DNA of 64,000 nucleotides from Rotaria socialis (lineage: Eukaryota; Rotifera; Eurotatoria; Philodinida; Philodinidae), in NCBI GenBank assembly GCA_905331475.1, contig CAJNYU010001042.1:28542-92541 (forward strand), written 5' to 3'. This document shows, one piece after another, positions 11,662-21,784 of this stretch. The notes under the pieces are model-generated. The model was not told where the DNA came from and ran no database searches. It was given only the letters and a program-made list of their open reading frames with translations. The stretch's first letter is position 1. Each line of letters starts with the position of its first letter. A program made the translations under genes and the position numbers.

Positions 11662-13004
11662 AATGTATTCATTTTCGGTTGTTTGAGTCCTATCTGTATG
11701 ATGTTCAATGTTTCGATTTTAGATTTGAATAAATATGAAATAGAAATTAATCGATTTCAATTTGAAAAAAGTTACTAAAATCTCTTGGCTATCGAATAAT
11801 TATTTCAACAGCAAATTTCTTCGTTTGTTTAGAAAAGTAATGACCTATAAGAAAATTAAAATGTTCTAAACTAATCATTAAATCTTTATGATATGCATGC
11901 TATGGTATATTTTACAATCTACATTGAAGTTCATTTTCTTTTCAGAGAAAACTTTCATGTCTCTTCAAAAACCTTTTCATATCAAGTTACAGAGAATATA
12001 TGCAATCGGCTTTTATGAAATTAATCATAACGTTCGCATTCCAGTAAATCAATTCTAGTCCAATTGTATAAAGAAAACTGTTCAAAGTATTTCAAATTTC
12101 CAAAAAGTAGAAGCCATTTTCTCTCCAATAGAGTGAAAAAAGTGATTAGAAAAATGTAAATGTCAACAGAAAAAAAAAACATCAGATTTATAACTTTCAA
12201 TATAATTTTACTGAAATTCAATGACATATATATTTAGAATATATCTTGTTCTCTTTGCAACCACTTTAAATTTTTCTTTGTATTCTTTTAATAGGATAAC
12301 ATCTCTATATAAAAGTTCGATCGCTTCAATATAATTCAAATCCATCAGATTTCCTTTTATGGTAAACTTCTGCAATGTAACTGAAACGTCGCACTAGCAC
12401 ACATTAGATCTCCATGATCGTTGGGTACTGCGTGATGAGCTCATCGAATGAATGCAATAGCTCTAGTATGTTGATTGTGTCTGTGTGCAATAGCACCTAG
12501 ATTAATAAGCACATTGCCTGAATCAGGATTTTCCGTAGGTAAGCCATTAACTAGTAGCCGAAAATATCTTTTTGTTCGGTACACATATCATGGAACGTCA
12601 TTCATTACATTAGCGAACACTTACCCAGTAAACCACGGATAATTATCGATATTGATTCTGTATCCAAACCTGTATTATTTGAAGTAAATCAATTACTATT
12701 TTCTCTATCAGTATGACAATCAACGTAACGAGTACTACTAAAACTACAATAATTCAAAATTTAGAAAAGTGTCTTTAGAATATAAGAGATGAATCACTCA
12801 AAGCGACAGTTTCGTTATCTTGACTTTTTTTTTGTATGAAGCATAGACAGCAACAGTATGTTTTATCTTATCAATATAAATCTGAATGTAGAACTTGTTG
12901 TCATATATTTATATAAGCAGATCTTATTGGAAGGTGAACCATTAATGAAAGAATAGATAAAGCACTGGTTTTCTATATATTGTGGTAGACTTAAAGTGAT
13001 CAAG
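11662..13004. other. intergenic with a possible TPR gene remnant
   Basis: Mostly featureless AT-rich sequence. The only protein-like signal is the minus-strand remnant at 12378-12545, listed separately. Confidence 0.45.
12378..12545 (-). pseudogene. possible tetratricopeptide-repeat exon remnant
   Basis: On the minus strand one frame reads like a TPR unit (NPDSGNVLINLGAIAHRHNQ, then TRAIAFI, a stop, then more helix-like sequence). A single in-frame stop breaks it, and no flanking exons were found. The assignment rests on the NLGAIAH..A..(A/F) helix pattern only. Confidence 0.3.
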
Positions 13005-15527
13005 ATGCACCATTATATTGTAATTTTTATAGGAATATTTTTTGTTAATTTTACGCATAGTAGCTACACAACAAAACATTTTAGCAAACTATACCATCCT
13101 GGTTATAGTACAGTTGGAAATCTAAACGTTCCACTGGAATATGACTGTGCACTTCGTGCTTTCATCATTGAAATGGCTAGGTATATTGCTCCCCCGTCTT
13201 CGCAAACTTATTGGACAGAACTGAGTCAAAGTGCTTTTCAAATGAATCAATGCAACAATGTTTCCATTGCTAAGAACACATGGAAGAATCGGACGAAATC
13301 GTTCAAGATAGCACCAGAAATACAACGAACAACTTGTTATCATAGAATATTTGTACATGACTTTCAAGGCAATGATATGTATGATGGAACATTTGAACGG
13401 CCGAAGAAAACTATTCAAGCAGCCTTATCGTTTACACGTACTTTGCGTGCTACACTTGGCAGTGACAAGATATTATGTATTACCATACGAGGCGGGACTT
13501 ACTATTTGGGCACAAATGCTACAACAACAAGCAGTCAAATAGGTGCCATTGCATTAACAGCCAATGACAGTAATCTTGTGATTGAAAACTATCAAGATGA
13601 GCGTGTCATATTGAGTGGTGGAACATTACTACAATTGCAATGGTCTACTCATGCTAAAACAGCTGCTGGAGGTACTATCATGAAAGCTCATATACCACCA
13701 TTCGTCAATTTGAACCAATTCAATGAGTTATACATTGATGATCGAAGAGCCATTGTTGCTAAGTATCCGAATGGTGATCCTTCTACTCAAGGATTATATG
13801 CAAAAGATCCTGGCTTTTCTTATGGTGCAAAAAGCTGGGTTTCGCCTATTGTCAATCCTAGCGTGAACATTCATGTAGATAAACCTTATCGAAATGGTAC
13901 AGTGTTTACTAATTACCAGCTTGGCATAGGTGGCGGGGCTTCTGTGTTCAATCCACCTAGAAACTTCTGGAGTACTGCATCACCTACTGCCGGTAGAAAC
14001 TACGTAGTTCCTCGAGGATTCACAGTGAAAAATGGTGCATTGCCTCATATTAGTAACTGGAGTAAGCCGACAACTGGTTTTGTGCATGCTTTTCATCCTG
14101 GTTACTGGGGTAGTTGGGTATTTGAAATAGCATCAGTCAATAGTACAAAAAATACGATCATGTTCGGTCGAGGAGGTTTTCAAGAGGCACGTGGTTCACA
14201 TAGTGGAGGCGCATTTTACGTGTCAAACATCTTTGAAGAGCTTGATGCTCCAAATGAATGGTTTCTAGACAAAGATACTCGAACACTCTATTTTATGCCA
14301 AACGAAACAATGCCTCAGGTTTTTGTCGCTAGTCAAATCCCATGCTTGATTTCTATAAGCGGCAGTGATGATAAAAATTCTGCGAGTAATATCTTGATTC
14401 AAGGTTTGATATTTTCACAAACAAGTAATACATATATGCAAGATTATATGGTACCAAGCGGTGGTGATTGGGCTCTTCATCGAGGTGGCACTATGTATTT
14501 GACAAACACAAAAAATATAACTATTACACGCAACTTATTTACACAATTGGGTAGCAATGGTATAGCTTTGATTGATTACAATGATGCTACATCAATCGCT
14601 TTGAATGAGTTTGTATGGTTAGCCGATTCGGCAATCATTCTTGTTGGCAGTACGAATGGAATCGATGGTTTTAGCGTTATAAGTCAGCCTGCCAATACTC
14701 TAATACAATCAAATCTGATTCATGAAACTGGTATCTATATCAAACAATCATCGCCAGTACTCATTTCTGTGAGTCGAAGTATTTCGGTTATTGGCAATCT
14801 CATGTTCAATATGCCACGAGCAGCTATCAATGTCAATGATGGCTTCTATGGCAATCATACTCTCAGTTGGAATGTCATATTTAATACTGTGCGAGAAACT
14901 AGTGATCATGGGCCCATCAATTCGTGGGATCGGCAACCATTTTTGACAGATGCTGTACAGACAGGTTTACCTTCACTTTGGCAACATAAGAGTCATATTC
15001 ATCATAATACTATATTCAATAATTATCGTTGTGTATGGCCAATCGATCATGATGACGGTAGCTGTTTCTATGAGGATAGCTATAATTTTCTAGTGTATGG
15101 AGGTAAAAAAAATTATTTAGGTCATTCAAAAACAGATCATCATGAGATTTATGTGTTTCCCGATGCAAACCAAAGCGATTTTATAAATAGTACGTGTCTT
15201 CGCGATACTGCAGCTCAGCGCGGCTCTAGTGGTTGGAATGAAGTTTGGATCAATAATACGTGTGTACTTTTTAAGAGTTCAGTACCGTATCATATTCAAG
15301 GTTGTGATACATCTGATCTATTTGTACCTCTTTTGATGTCGAATCAAATTTATGTTCCATCCGGAACACAAGTCGCATTTGTATGCAAAGTGAATGGTAC
15401 TACTAAAAAACTCACCCTCAAACAATGGAACTCGTACGGCTTAGATCTTGGCACTACCATCAATACAACACCCGATGTTCAAGACATCATTGAATGGGGC
15501 CGTGAAATGCTACAACGAGCAGAGTAA
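13005..15527 (+). CDS. secreted right-handed beta-helix protein
   Basis: An uninterrupted frame of 840 residues from the ATG at 13005; an earlier GTG in frame is not a plausible eukaryotic start. Residues 1-20 form a signal peptide (HHYIVIFIGIFFVNFTHS). After an N-terminal region comes a segment like those opening bacterial parallel beta-helix proteins: a DDG-type motif (NDMYDGTFERPKKTIQAAL), IRGGTYYLG, and ERVILSGGTLL. From about residue 450 there are repeated short strands of NxITxNxFxxLG type (for example NITITRNLFTQLGSNGIALI), the usual coil pattern of carbohydrate-active beta-helices, with many N-glycosylation sites. Probable role: binding or cutting an extracellular polysaccharide; no catalytic triad can be assigned. 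It lacks introns and resembles bacterial proteins, so transfer is likely but inferred. Confidence 0.8.
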   Translation: MHHYIVIFIGIFFVNFTHSSYTTKHFSKLYHPGYSTVGNLNVPLEYDCALRAFIIEMARYIAPPSSQTYWTELSQSAFQMNQCNNVSIAKNTWKNRTKSFKIAPEIQRTTCYHRIFVHDFQGNDMYDGTFERPKKTIQAALSFTRTLRATLGSDKILCITIRGGTYYLGTNATTTSSQIGAIALTANDSNLVIENYQDERVILSGGTLLQLQWSTHAKTAAGGTIMKAHIPPFVNLNQFNELYIDDRRAIVAKYPNGDPSTQGLYAKDPGFSYGAKSWVSPIVNPSVNIHVDKPYRNGTVFTNYQLGIGGGASVFNPPRNFWSTASPTAGRNYVVPRGFTVKNGALPHISNWSKPTTGFVHAFHPGYWGSWVFEIASVNSTKNTIMFGRGGFQEARGSHSGGAFYVSNIFEELDAPNEWFLDKDTRTLYFMPNETMPQVFVASQIPCLISISGSDDKNSASNILIQGLIFSQTSNTYMQDYMVPSGGDWALHRGGTMYLTNTKNITITRNLFTQLGSNGIALIDYNDATSIALNEFVWLADSAIILVGSTNGIDGFSVISQPANTLIQSNLIHETGIYIKQSSPVLISVSRSISVIGNLMFNMPRAAINVNDGFYGNHTLSWNVIFNTVRETSDHGPINSWDRQPFLTDAVQTGLPSLWQHKSHIHHNTIFNNYRCVWPIDHDDGSCFYEDSYNFLVYGGKKNYLGHSKTDHHEIYVFPDANQSDFINSTCLRDTAAQRGSSGWNEVWINNTCVLFKSSVPYHIQGCDTSDLFVPLLMSNQIYVPSGTQVAFVCKVNGTTKKLTLKQWNSYGLDLGTTINTTPDVQDIIEWGREMLQRAE

Positions 15528-16531
15528 CATCGAAAAGAAACAATGTTTTTTTTTTAATTGACTTGATCATTTTTGTATGCAGTATTGCATAAGTTTATTT
15601 TCTCTTTAATGGAAAATTTAAGAGTAGCTATACATAAAAATAATCTTTACAAAATGAGAATGCTAATCATCAGATAAGATTGAAAGTCATTCTGCGTACT
15701 TTTATTGAAAATATGATGATGATCTTGTACTTTGACATTTGTTCAATAAATAATAAGTCATTGTCATTTCATACAATTTCTATTCTACTCTTGTAATTTT
15801 GTTCATTTTCTTCAAATTGATTGAACATTTAATTAAGTTTCCCATTTTTGTAGGCACTTCGAAATAAAATCAATTTGATATTTCTTTCGAAAACAAAAAC
15901 AACAAGTATTCCATAGATCGAACAATTATCGTAGAACTGAAAATAATTGATTGTATCTTATTAAATTTGATAAGATAAATATTCAACAATGATGAATAAA
16001 TTTCGGAGAGACCCTGTATAACAAGCGTTTCAATGTAGATTAGTAAAAATCAAATAATTCTATAAATCATTTCAATTAATCTGCACATTTAATATGCCAG
16101 GAATCTTATAGGGACCGTACATTATTGTAAAAGTATTGTGGTGTGCAATTTTTATCCTGCACTATAACTATTAACGAACTAGAACATATTGCGCTGTGAT
16201 AGATAGTAGAAGTTTCATCGACTAAATACATCATGAGAGTGATCTTACAATAAGTATACTTTGTGATACGTGTGATTTTGATCGGATACTTTCTCTCATC
16301 ATAAAAGTAGAAATTTTAATTTCAATAAGGCAATCTTACGTTTATAAAGAAATCAATGTTTTAATTCATTGAACAACTTGACAAATGATTTATACCATTA
16401 TAATTCGATTGAGAACTAGGTACGCATCACGTTATTTTCTGGATAGTGTCAAGCAAAGCATGTAGAGCAGTATCGTGTAGTAATACTGAAAAATATTCAA
16501 GCAAAAAAATAATATTTCACATTGATCTGCA
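15528..16531. other. intergenic
   Basis: AT-rich, with AATAAA signals soon after the beta-helix gene. No other gene or repeat recognised. Confidence 0.5.
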
Positions 16532-17090
16532 TCAGTTCGATATCGAGTACTGTTCTTCAGACGCCGTTGGTTGTTGAGGTAAGCAAGATTTCCGTCGAAT
16601 ATCTTCGTTAATGTAAACTCCCAACTGTTCAAAAATATCGGCCATCACTTGTCGGAAGTCATTAGCATCTATATCTCCTGCATCAGATCGTCCGTCTAAC
16701 TCGTCTATGCAATAAAGTACGTGAATAATTGCCCTTCTGTAAAGTTTTAATTCAATTCGATTGATATTAAACACTTGATCACGGTTTGTACATGGTACCA
16801 ATCTTTTATATTCATCTACTAAACTATCCGTTGCGCAATAAAGATGAAATTGTTTTCTTGGACATTGTAATTCTCTAAATCGGTAGATAAGATCGACCGC
16901 AGTATGTGGCACAAATATGTCTATTTCTTTAACTGTACTTTGATGACGCGTAAGTGTATCGATAAATTCATCTCGTGTGATGCAATGAATAAAAAAATCG
17001 CTGATGAAGAAAGTCTAGTTTACGAAAATCTTTGAGCGCGTCGTGCGGACCAAGAAAAATCAGTAGTGATTCATAACTCGCGTGAAACAT
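16532..17090 (-). CDS. orphan protein with one homopolymer frameshift
   Basis: The ATG at 17088-17090 opens a frame (MFHASYESLLIFLGPHDALK) that is coding-like up to a run of seven T (about 17001). With one T fewer the frame would continue smoothly into the 126-residue ORF ending at 16532, giving about 185 residues. The continued part has IDIFVPHTAVDLIYRF, then FHLYCATDSLVDEYKRLVP and an acidic C-terminal third. I do not recognise the family. The next gene on the same strand shows the same kind of lesion, so either both are decaying or the assembly has an indel in each run. No signal peptide or membrane segment is seen. Confidence 0.5.
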
Positions 17091-17339
17091 TGTAATTAAC
17101 TATCTACAAATCATTCATATTACATATAAGCGAAAATATTATTTGCTAGACAATTTATGAATGTGTGTGTTCGTTTCGTTAAATGAGTCTTATTTTCACA
17201 CACGCACATAAAACCGAAAATAATAAGAATATTTCAATGAAGAAACAAGGCCTTTCGAAATGTTAATAATTAGTGTTTGATTATGGATCGATATTTGAAC
17301 CTTGTCATTATTAAAACTACACAAAAATCATCGGTATCT

Positions 17340-18051
17340 ATTGAAAACGTCGAACGAAAAACCAATCGAACGGAAAAAAGGTCGAATGATGAAAAATAAA
17401 AAAATATATATTTTATTTCATTGCAAAAAAGGAAAAAATAGTTCATTTGTTAAGGACAAATAGTTATAAAAAAAGGAATCATTCGAGACGTCCATATGTA
17501 CGCGATTAATATAAAGTTTACGTTGTTTTCGCGCTGAGCAATGATAAGTTATTCAATAATTGCTCGATGTCGACGTGGTTGGTGCTGCAACGTGCCACAA
17601 GAATATTGATACGTTTTTTAAGATACCATTAGTAAAACGTGATACCCATAATGAACCCATTCATCAGATGCATTGTTAGTGAAGAAAGCCGATTTCAACA
17701 CTTATATGTACAAATTAGTACAGGTGCTCAACGTCGACCAAGTTCAAGTTTTACTAATGGTACCCTAAAAAGCGTATCAATATTCTTGTGGCACGTTGCA
17801 GCAACAGCCATGTCGACATCGAGCAATTATTGAATAACTTATCATTGCTCAGCGCGAAAACAACGTAAACCTTATATTCATCGCGTACATATGGACGTCT
17901 CGGATGATTCCTTTTTTTATAACTATTTGCCCTTATCAAATGAACTTTTTTTTGCAATGAAATAAAATTTATATTTTATATTTTTCATCTAACCACATTT
18001 TTCATTAATTCGAAATTTGTCCTTCGACGTTTTTTCTTTCGCATTTTCAAT
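17340..18051. mobile_element. foldback element with ~250-bp inverted arms
   Basis: The left arm (about 17340-17640) and right arm (about 17752-18051) are reverse complements with few mismatches through their inner 240 bp. They share, for example, GACGTCCATATG, GCGCTGAGCAATGATAAG and TTGCTCGATGTCGAC with complements. Outer parts are more diverged but alignable, starting ATTGAAAA on both sides. The loop is about 110 bp and shows no ORF of its own; two small ORFs that cross the arms are by-products of the symmetry. It sits between two orphan minus-strand genes. No clear target duplication was seen. Confidence 0.8.
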
Positions 18052-18654
18052 GTAAATCAAATCATCGTGTCCAGTATAGAATATAAGTTTACAGAGGCAA
18101 TTATAAGATAGAATATTATTGTTAAATGCTTATTATGAAATAGTAGAGCGCCGATGTCAACTAATCCTTCTGACGATAAAATTTTACATGATTTTGACTG
18201 TTTATTATTATGAATACGCTCAGGGTCACAACAATTTAATAGTTACTCAATAGGAAAACATTTCACTTAGCCACTTAACTATCTTTGATAATACTAGAAA
18301 GATTTTGAGGCACCCAATTTACTCCTATCTTCTTAGCAAAAAAATAGCATAGTGAAGATATATGTCAAAGTTCATAATAGATAAAACTAGTATCGAATAA
18401 GCACAGTATCATGTAACATAATGAGGTGTTGACATCTGCATGCTACATCGTTGCTAATCATCACTGTAGGTTTTACATTAAAATCAGTATTTCAGAAACA
18501 GCCTACTAATATTAAGGAATCGATAAGAACAATATTGCTGGATTTATATTACTTTATATTACTTACGACTCTGGGATAGTTTTCAAAGCATATACAGTAT
18601 ATATATATATGTATATATGTATATAGTCCGAATATGACAAACGACAGACTCAGT
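18052..18654. other. intergenic
   Basis: AT-rich; a short TA-rich microsatellite lies near 18600-18625. Nothing else recognised. Confidence 0.5.
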
Positions 18655-19921
18655 TTACTTTTTCTTAATAAAAGCAGATAAATTCTCGTTAAGTCTAATT
18701 GTTCGCTCGAAATATTTGCCAGCCAATTTTACGTCGTTATTATCCGTACAGATTTCTCCCATTTTCTCACATAGTGATGCTCGTTCAACTGTCCATTCCA
18801 GTACAAGTCTTTTAATGTCTGCATATATATGTCGAATTTTTGGAAAACTCTGGAAAAGATTCTGGTCGTTAATTGCAATTGGTATATTTTCCACTGGACT
18901 CAGAACATAAATATGATGAACCGTTGATAATGACGATAATCTGTCTACAATTGCCATTTGATTGCGCTTATTCGAAACTATGATAATAGGACAGCAGTAT
19001 TTTATCATGTAGCTTTCTGCCTGTACTTGAGCCATAAATTTGTCGTCATTATCGAAGAGAGTTCCCTGTTCTTGAGTGAGACCATGCAGTGTGGAAACAA
19101 GTTGATTAGCCTCACTGTAGAATTCTTTTGAATAGTAAATAAAAATACTGCTGTTTAGACTTCTTTCCATTTCGACTCTTGAATATTGATTACTTTCAAT
19201 TTCGAGCATTTCAGCTCTGATTTTTTTCTTCACATTGATATCTCCATTCCTTAAGATCCTCCAGAAATTTAAAATCCTGATATCTAGTAATACGCTGTGC
19301 ATGGTGACACAGAACACTTGCCCAATTGAAGTAAATCAAAGCTTGATGAGTATCAGGTAAAATATTTCGATCAAGCAATTTTTTTCCATTTTCAGCATAG
19401 TACCTCGCTATATCATGTACTAGTCGCCACAAGAGATCCGTTTCATGACTAAATGCAAGTGCATAATCCATGCAATCAAATAGCCACTCCATAGAACTTA
19501 TCAAATAAAAATTGAAAATATAAATCGAAATACTGGCTTCACCATTTTCGTTATGAAATGCTTGCGGATATTCTTCAATGATACGCGGTACAATATATTG
19601 TCCCATTGAATCCGATACAATCAAAAATATTCGTTTATCTCTAGTCATACTATCGCGAATGCATTGTAGACATTGATTAATATCAACAAACGTTTTTAGT
19701 TCACAGGGAATTCCGATTTGATGCGGGATTCTAGAGTCTAACTCATTCCATGCAGTATAATTACGGTCCTGTTTAGACAATTCTACAGGTTTTGGATTCG
19801 TTGGATCAATATTACTAGCGAATGCTGCCTTAAGATGAGCATGATAGTGAGGATCACCAATATGAGCGTCTAGCCATATAGTAACGATATCAGGAAACAA
19901 TTGTTTCATTGTTCTCAACAT
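18655..19921 (-). CDS. two-repeat member of a probable bdelloid-expanded family, one homopolymer frameshift
   Basis: Two overlapping frames (19921-19211 and 19317-18655) join if one base is dropped from a run of seven A (minus strand, near 19221-19227), giving about 420 residues. The first half has RIFLIVSDSMGQYIVPRI followed by SISIYIFNF. The second half has PIIIVSNKRNQ followed by VHHIYVLSPV, so the strand-loop-strand motif occurs twice. The pseudogene at 51662-52237 shows a related pattern (SIEKVLAIIEGVLGE then IDTIYILYDSE). I recall such segments in front of other domains in large bdelloid families, but the biochemical role is unknown to me. It is probably cytosolic: no signal peptide, helix-rich C-terminus. 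Confidence 0.55.
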
Positions 19922-20119
19922 TTTCCCTATTTATCTTGAAAAAAAAACATTTACCTCATATTTTATTGAATACAACACAAGTTAGTCTTATAACAATCTT
20001 GATAGTAACAAAAATATAAAATGAAACTCAATTAAAGTGTAGTTTATTACATTTTCTCCTTCTCTACTTCCTTGTGCTTTCTGTGAAAGGCGTTTTTGTT
20101 TTTATTTTCATGATAGGAG

Positions 20120-20999
20120 TAGTGTACTGCAGCCGGGTCGGGTAACCGGCACCCGACCCGACCCGGTACCTGGGTCCGGGTGAAAAGCTCCGGGTCGGGC
20201 CGGGTGCCGGATCTGGAAAAAAAAGTCGGGTCGGGCTGAGGAATTTTCAAAAAACCGACACCCGACCGGCCAACTAGTGATATCTAGAAGAAACATGAAA
20301 TTTTCAGATATCATTGTCGATTTCAGTCATTTCAGTCATAGGAATGTGAATCTGATTGGGTTATTATTCACTAATATATTCAATAGTCACGACGGGTCAC
20401 CTAACCTAACCCACAAACACGATTGTTCTACTTATATGTTAAAGAAACTTCGCTAAGTGTGCTAGCTGCTTTATATAACTGATCTATTACCGCCTCACAT
20501 TTACATGAATCATCGTAAGTATCCATTCTCACATACTTCTACATGTTCATTAATTTTTACTTTTTATCCTAGCTCAGCTCTTCATCATCTCTTCTACCAC
20601 AAAAACGTAGTTTTTAATGTTATATATTATTGATTGTAAGTATTCATTTCTCTATAATTTCTCATTTGAATTCACTTCTATTTTATCTTCTAGACCTTAG
20701 TTGAACAACAAAAACATTGTTTTTGATGTTATTTATTATTTTTATTGATCTTTTATTATCAATTATTTATTATCTATTATTTATTATCGATTATTTATCT
20801 CATTGAGATCATCTCACTAATAAACTATTAGCAAAATTTTGACCACAATCCGGTCGGGTGCCGGTCGGTTACCGGGTATAGTTGTCCGGGTCCGGTTCGG
20901 GTCCGGGCGTAAGGCCACCGGGTCCGGGCGGTTCCGGGTGTGGGAAAAATCAGTCGGGTCGGCTCCGGGTATGAAAAGTTGCACCCGTGCAGGACACTA
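20120..20999. mobile_element. non-autonomous hAT element with perfect 8-bp TSD
   Basis: Direct repeats GATAGGAG flank the unit exactly (20112-20119 and 21000-21007). The ends are inverted: TAGTGTACTGCA on the left and, reversed, TAGTGTCCTGCA on the right. Both subterminal regions are GC-rich arrays of CCGGGT/CGGGTC-type words, while the roughly 550-bp centre is AT-rich and non-coding. TAGNG-type ends, subterminal word arrays and 8-bp duplications together are diagnostic for hAT transposons. No transposase is encoded, so it depends on one elsewhere. Confidence 0.9.
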
Positions 21000-21299
21000 G
21001 ATAGGAGAGCTCACTATTGACGACGCAAGGAAGATTGACTCATTTTACACACACAAAAAACACGTAGCATTTATCTACTTTTTTTTGCGTGACACTTCCT
21101 AAATTATATTAGCTATCTTTTGTAGTGATTCATCGCAAAAAGTTACAAAAAATGATGCAAACAACAAATACAAAGTACATCTTTTCTCAGATAAATCATC
21201 GTTAGGTAGCCGGTCTGACTGAAAGTCCTGTTGCTTTTACTCAAATGAAACTGTAAATATTCTTCAAGCAATAAATCAGACTAATACCAGCGCCCACAA

Positions 21300-21656
21300 T
21301 CCAAGCAGACAAACTTTTAGGAAAGCGCGTTTACACACTCAATCGGGAACCGCGATGGTGCGTCATTAACGCTCAGTAACGGAACGCAAGAAACGCTTTT
21401 TTTACGCGGAATTCTCACTTTCAGAGCGTGAAAACGGGTAAAAACTCCAATTCTGAGCGTTTAAACGCACAGTTATTCAATAACTTAAAAACTAATTCGT
21501 TTAAACGCTCAGAATTGGAGTTTTCACGCTCTGAAAGTGAGAATTCTGCGTAAAAAACGCGTTTCTTGCGTTTCGTTACTGAGCGTTAATGACTCACAAT
21601 CGCGGTTCCCGATTGAGTGTGTAAACGCGTTTTTCCAAAAGTTTGTCTGTTTGGGA
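21300..21656. mobile_element. palindromic MITE, 357 bp
   Basis: Almost the whole unit is one inverted repeat. Left end TCCAAGCAGACAAACTTTT; right end, reversed, TCCCAAACAGACAAACTTTT. The arms continue through ACACACTCAATCGGGAACCG and TTTAAACGCTCAGAATTGGA to a loop of about 35 bp. No ORF inside. No exact target duplication was identified. The arms are well conserved, suggesting recent spread. Confidence 0.8.
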
Positions 21657-21784
21657 ACTGTACAGTATAAAGAACAATAGATAATGAACACTTTTTATGA
21701 AGTTACAGATAATTCAAGCTGTATGTTTTAAAAGTTCAAGAATATCAAACACAGATACGGATTAAAAAGTATAGTGTTCATATT

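Noticed and set aside
17639-17957. Two ORFs on opposite strands across the foldback loop
   Set aside because: They are by-products of the inverted arms and show no protein features.
20047-20314. Pro/Arg-rich ORFs at 20.1 kb
   Set aside because: They are readings of the CCGGGT arrays in the hAT element.
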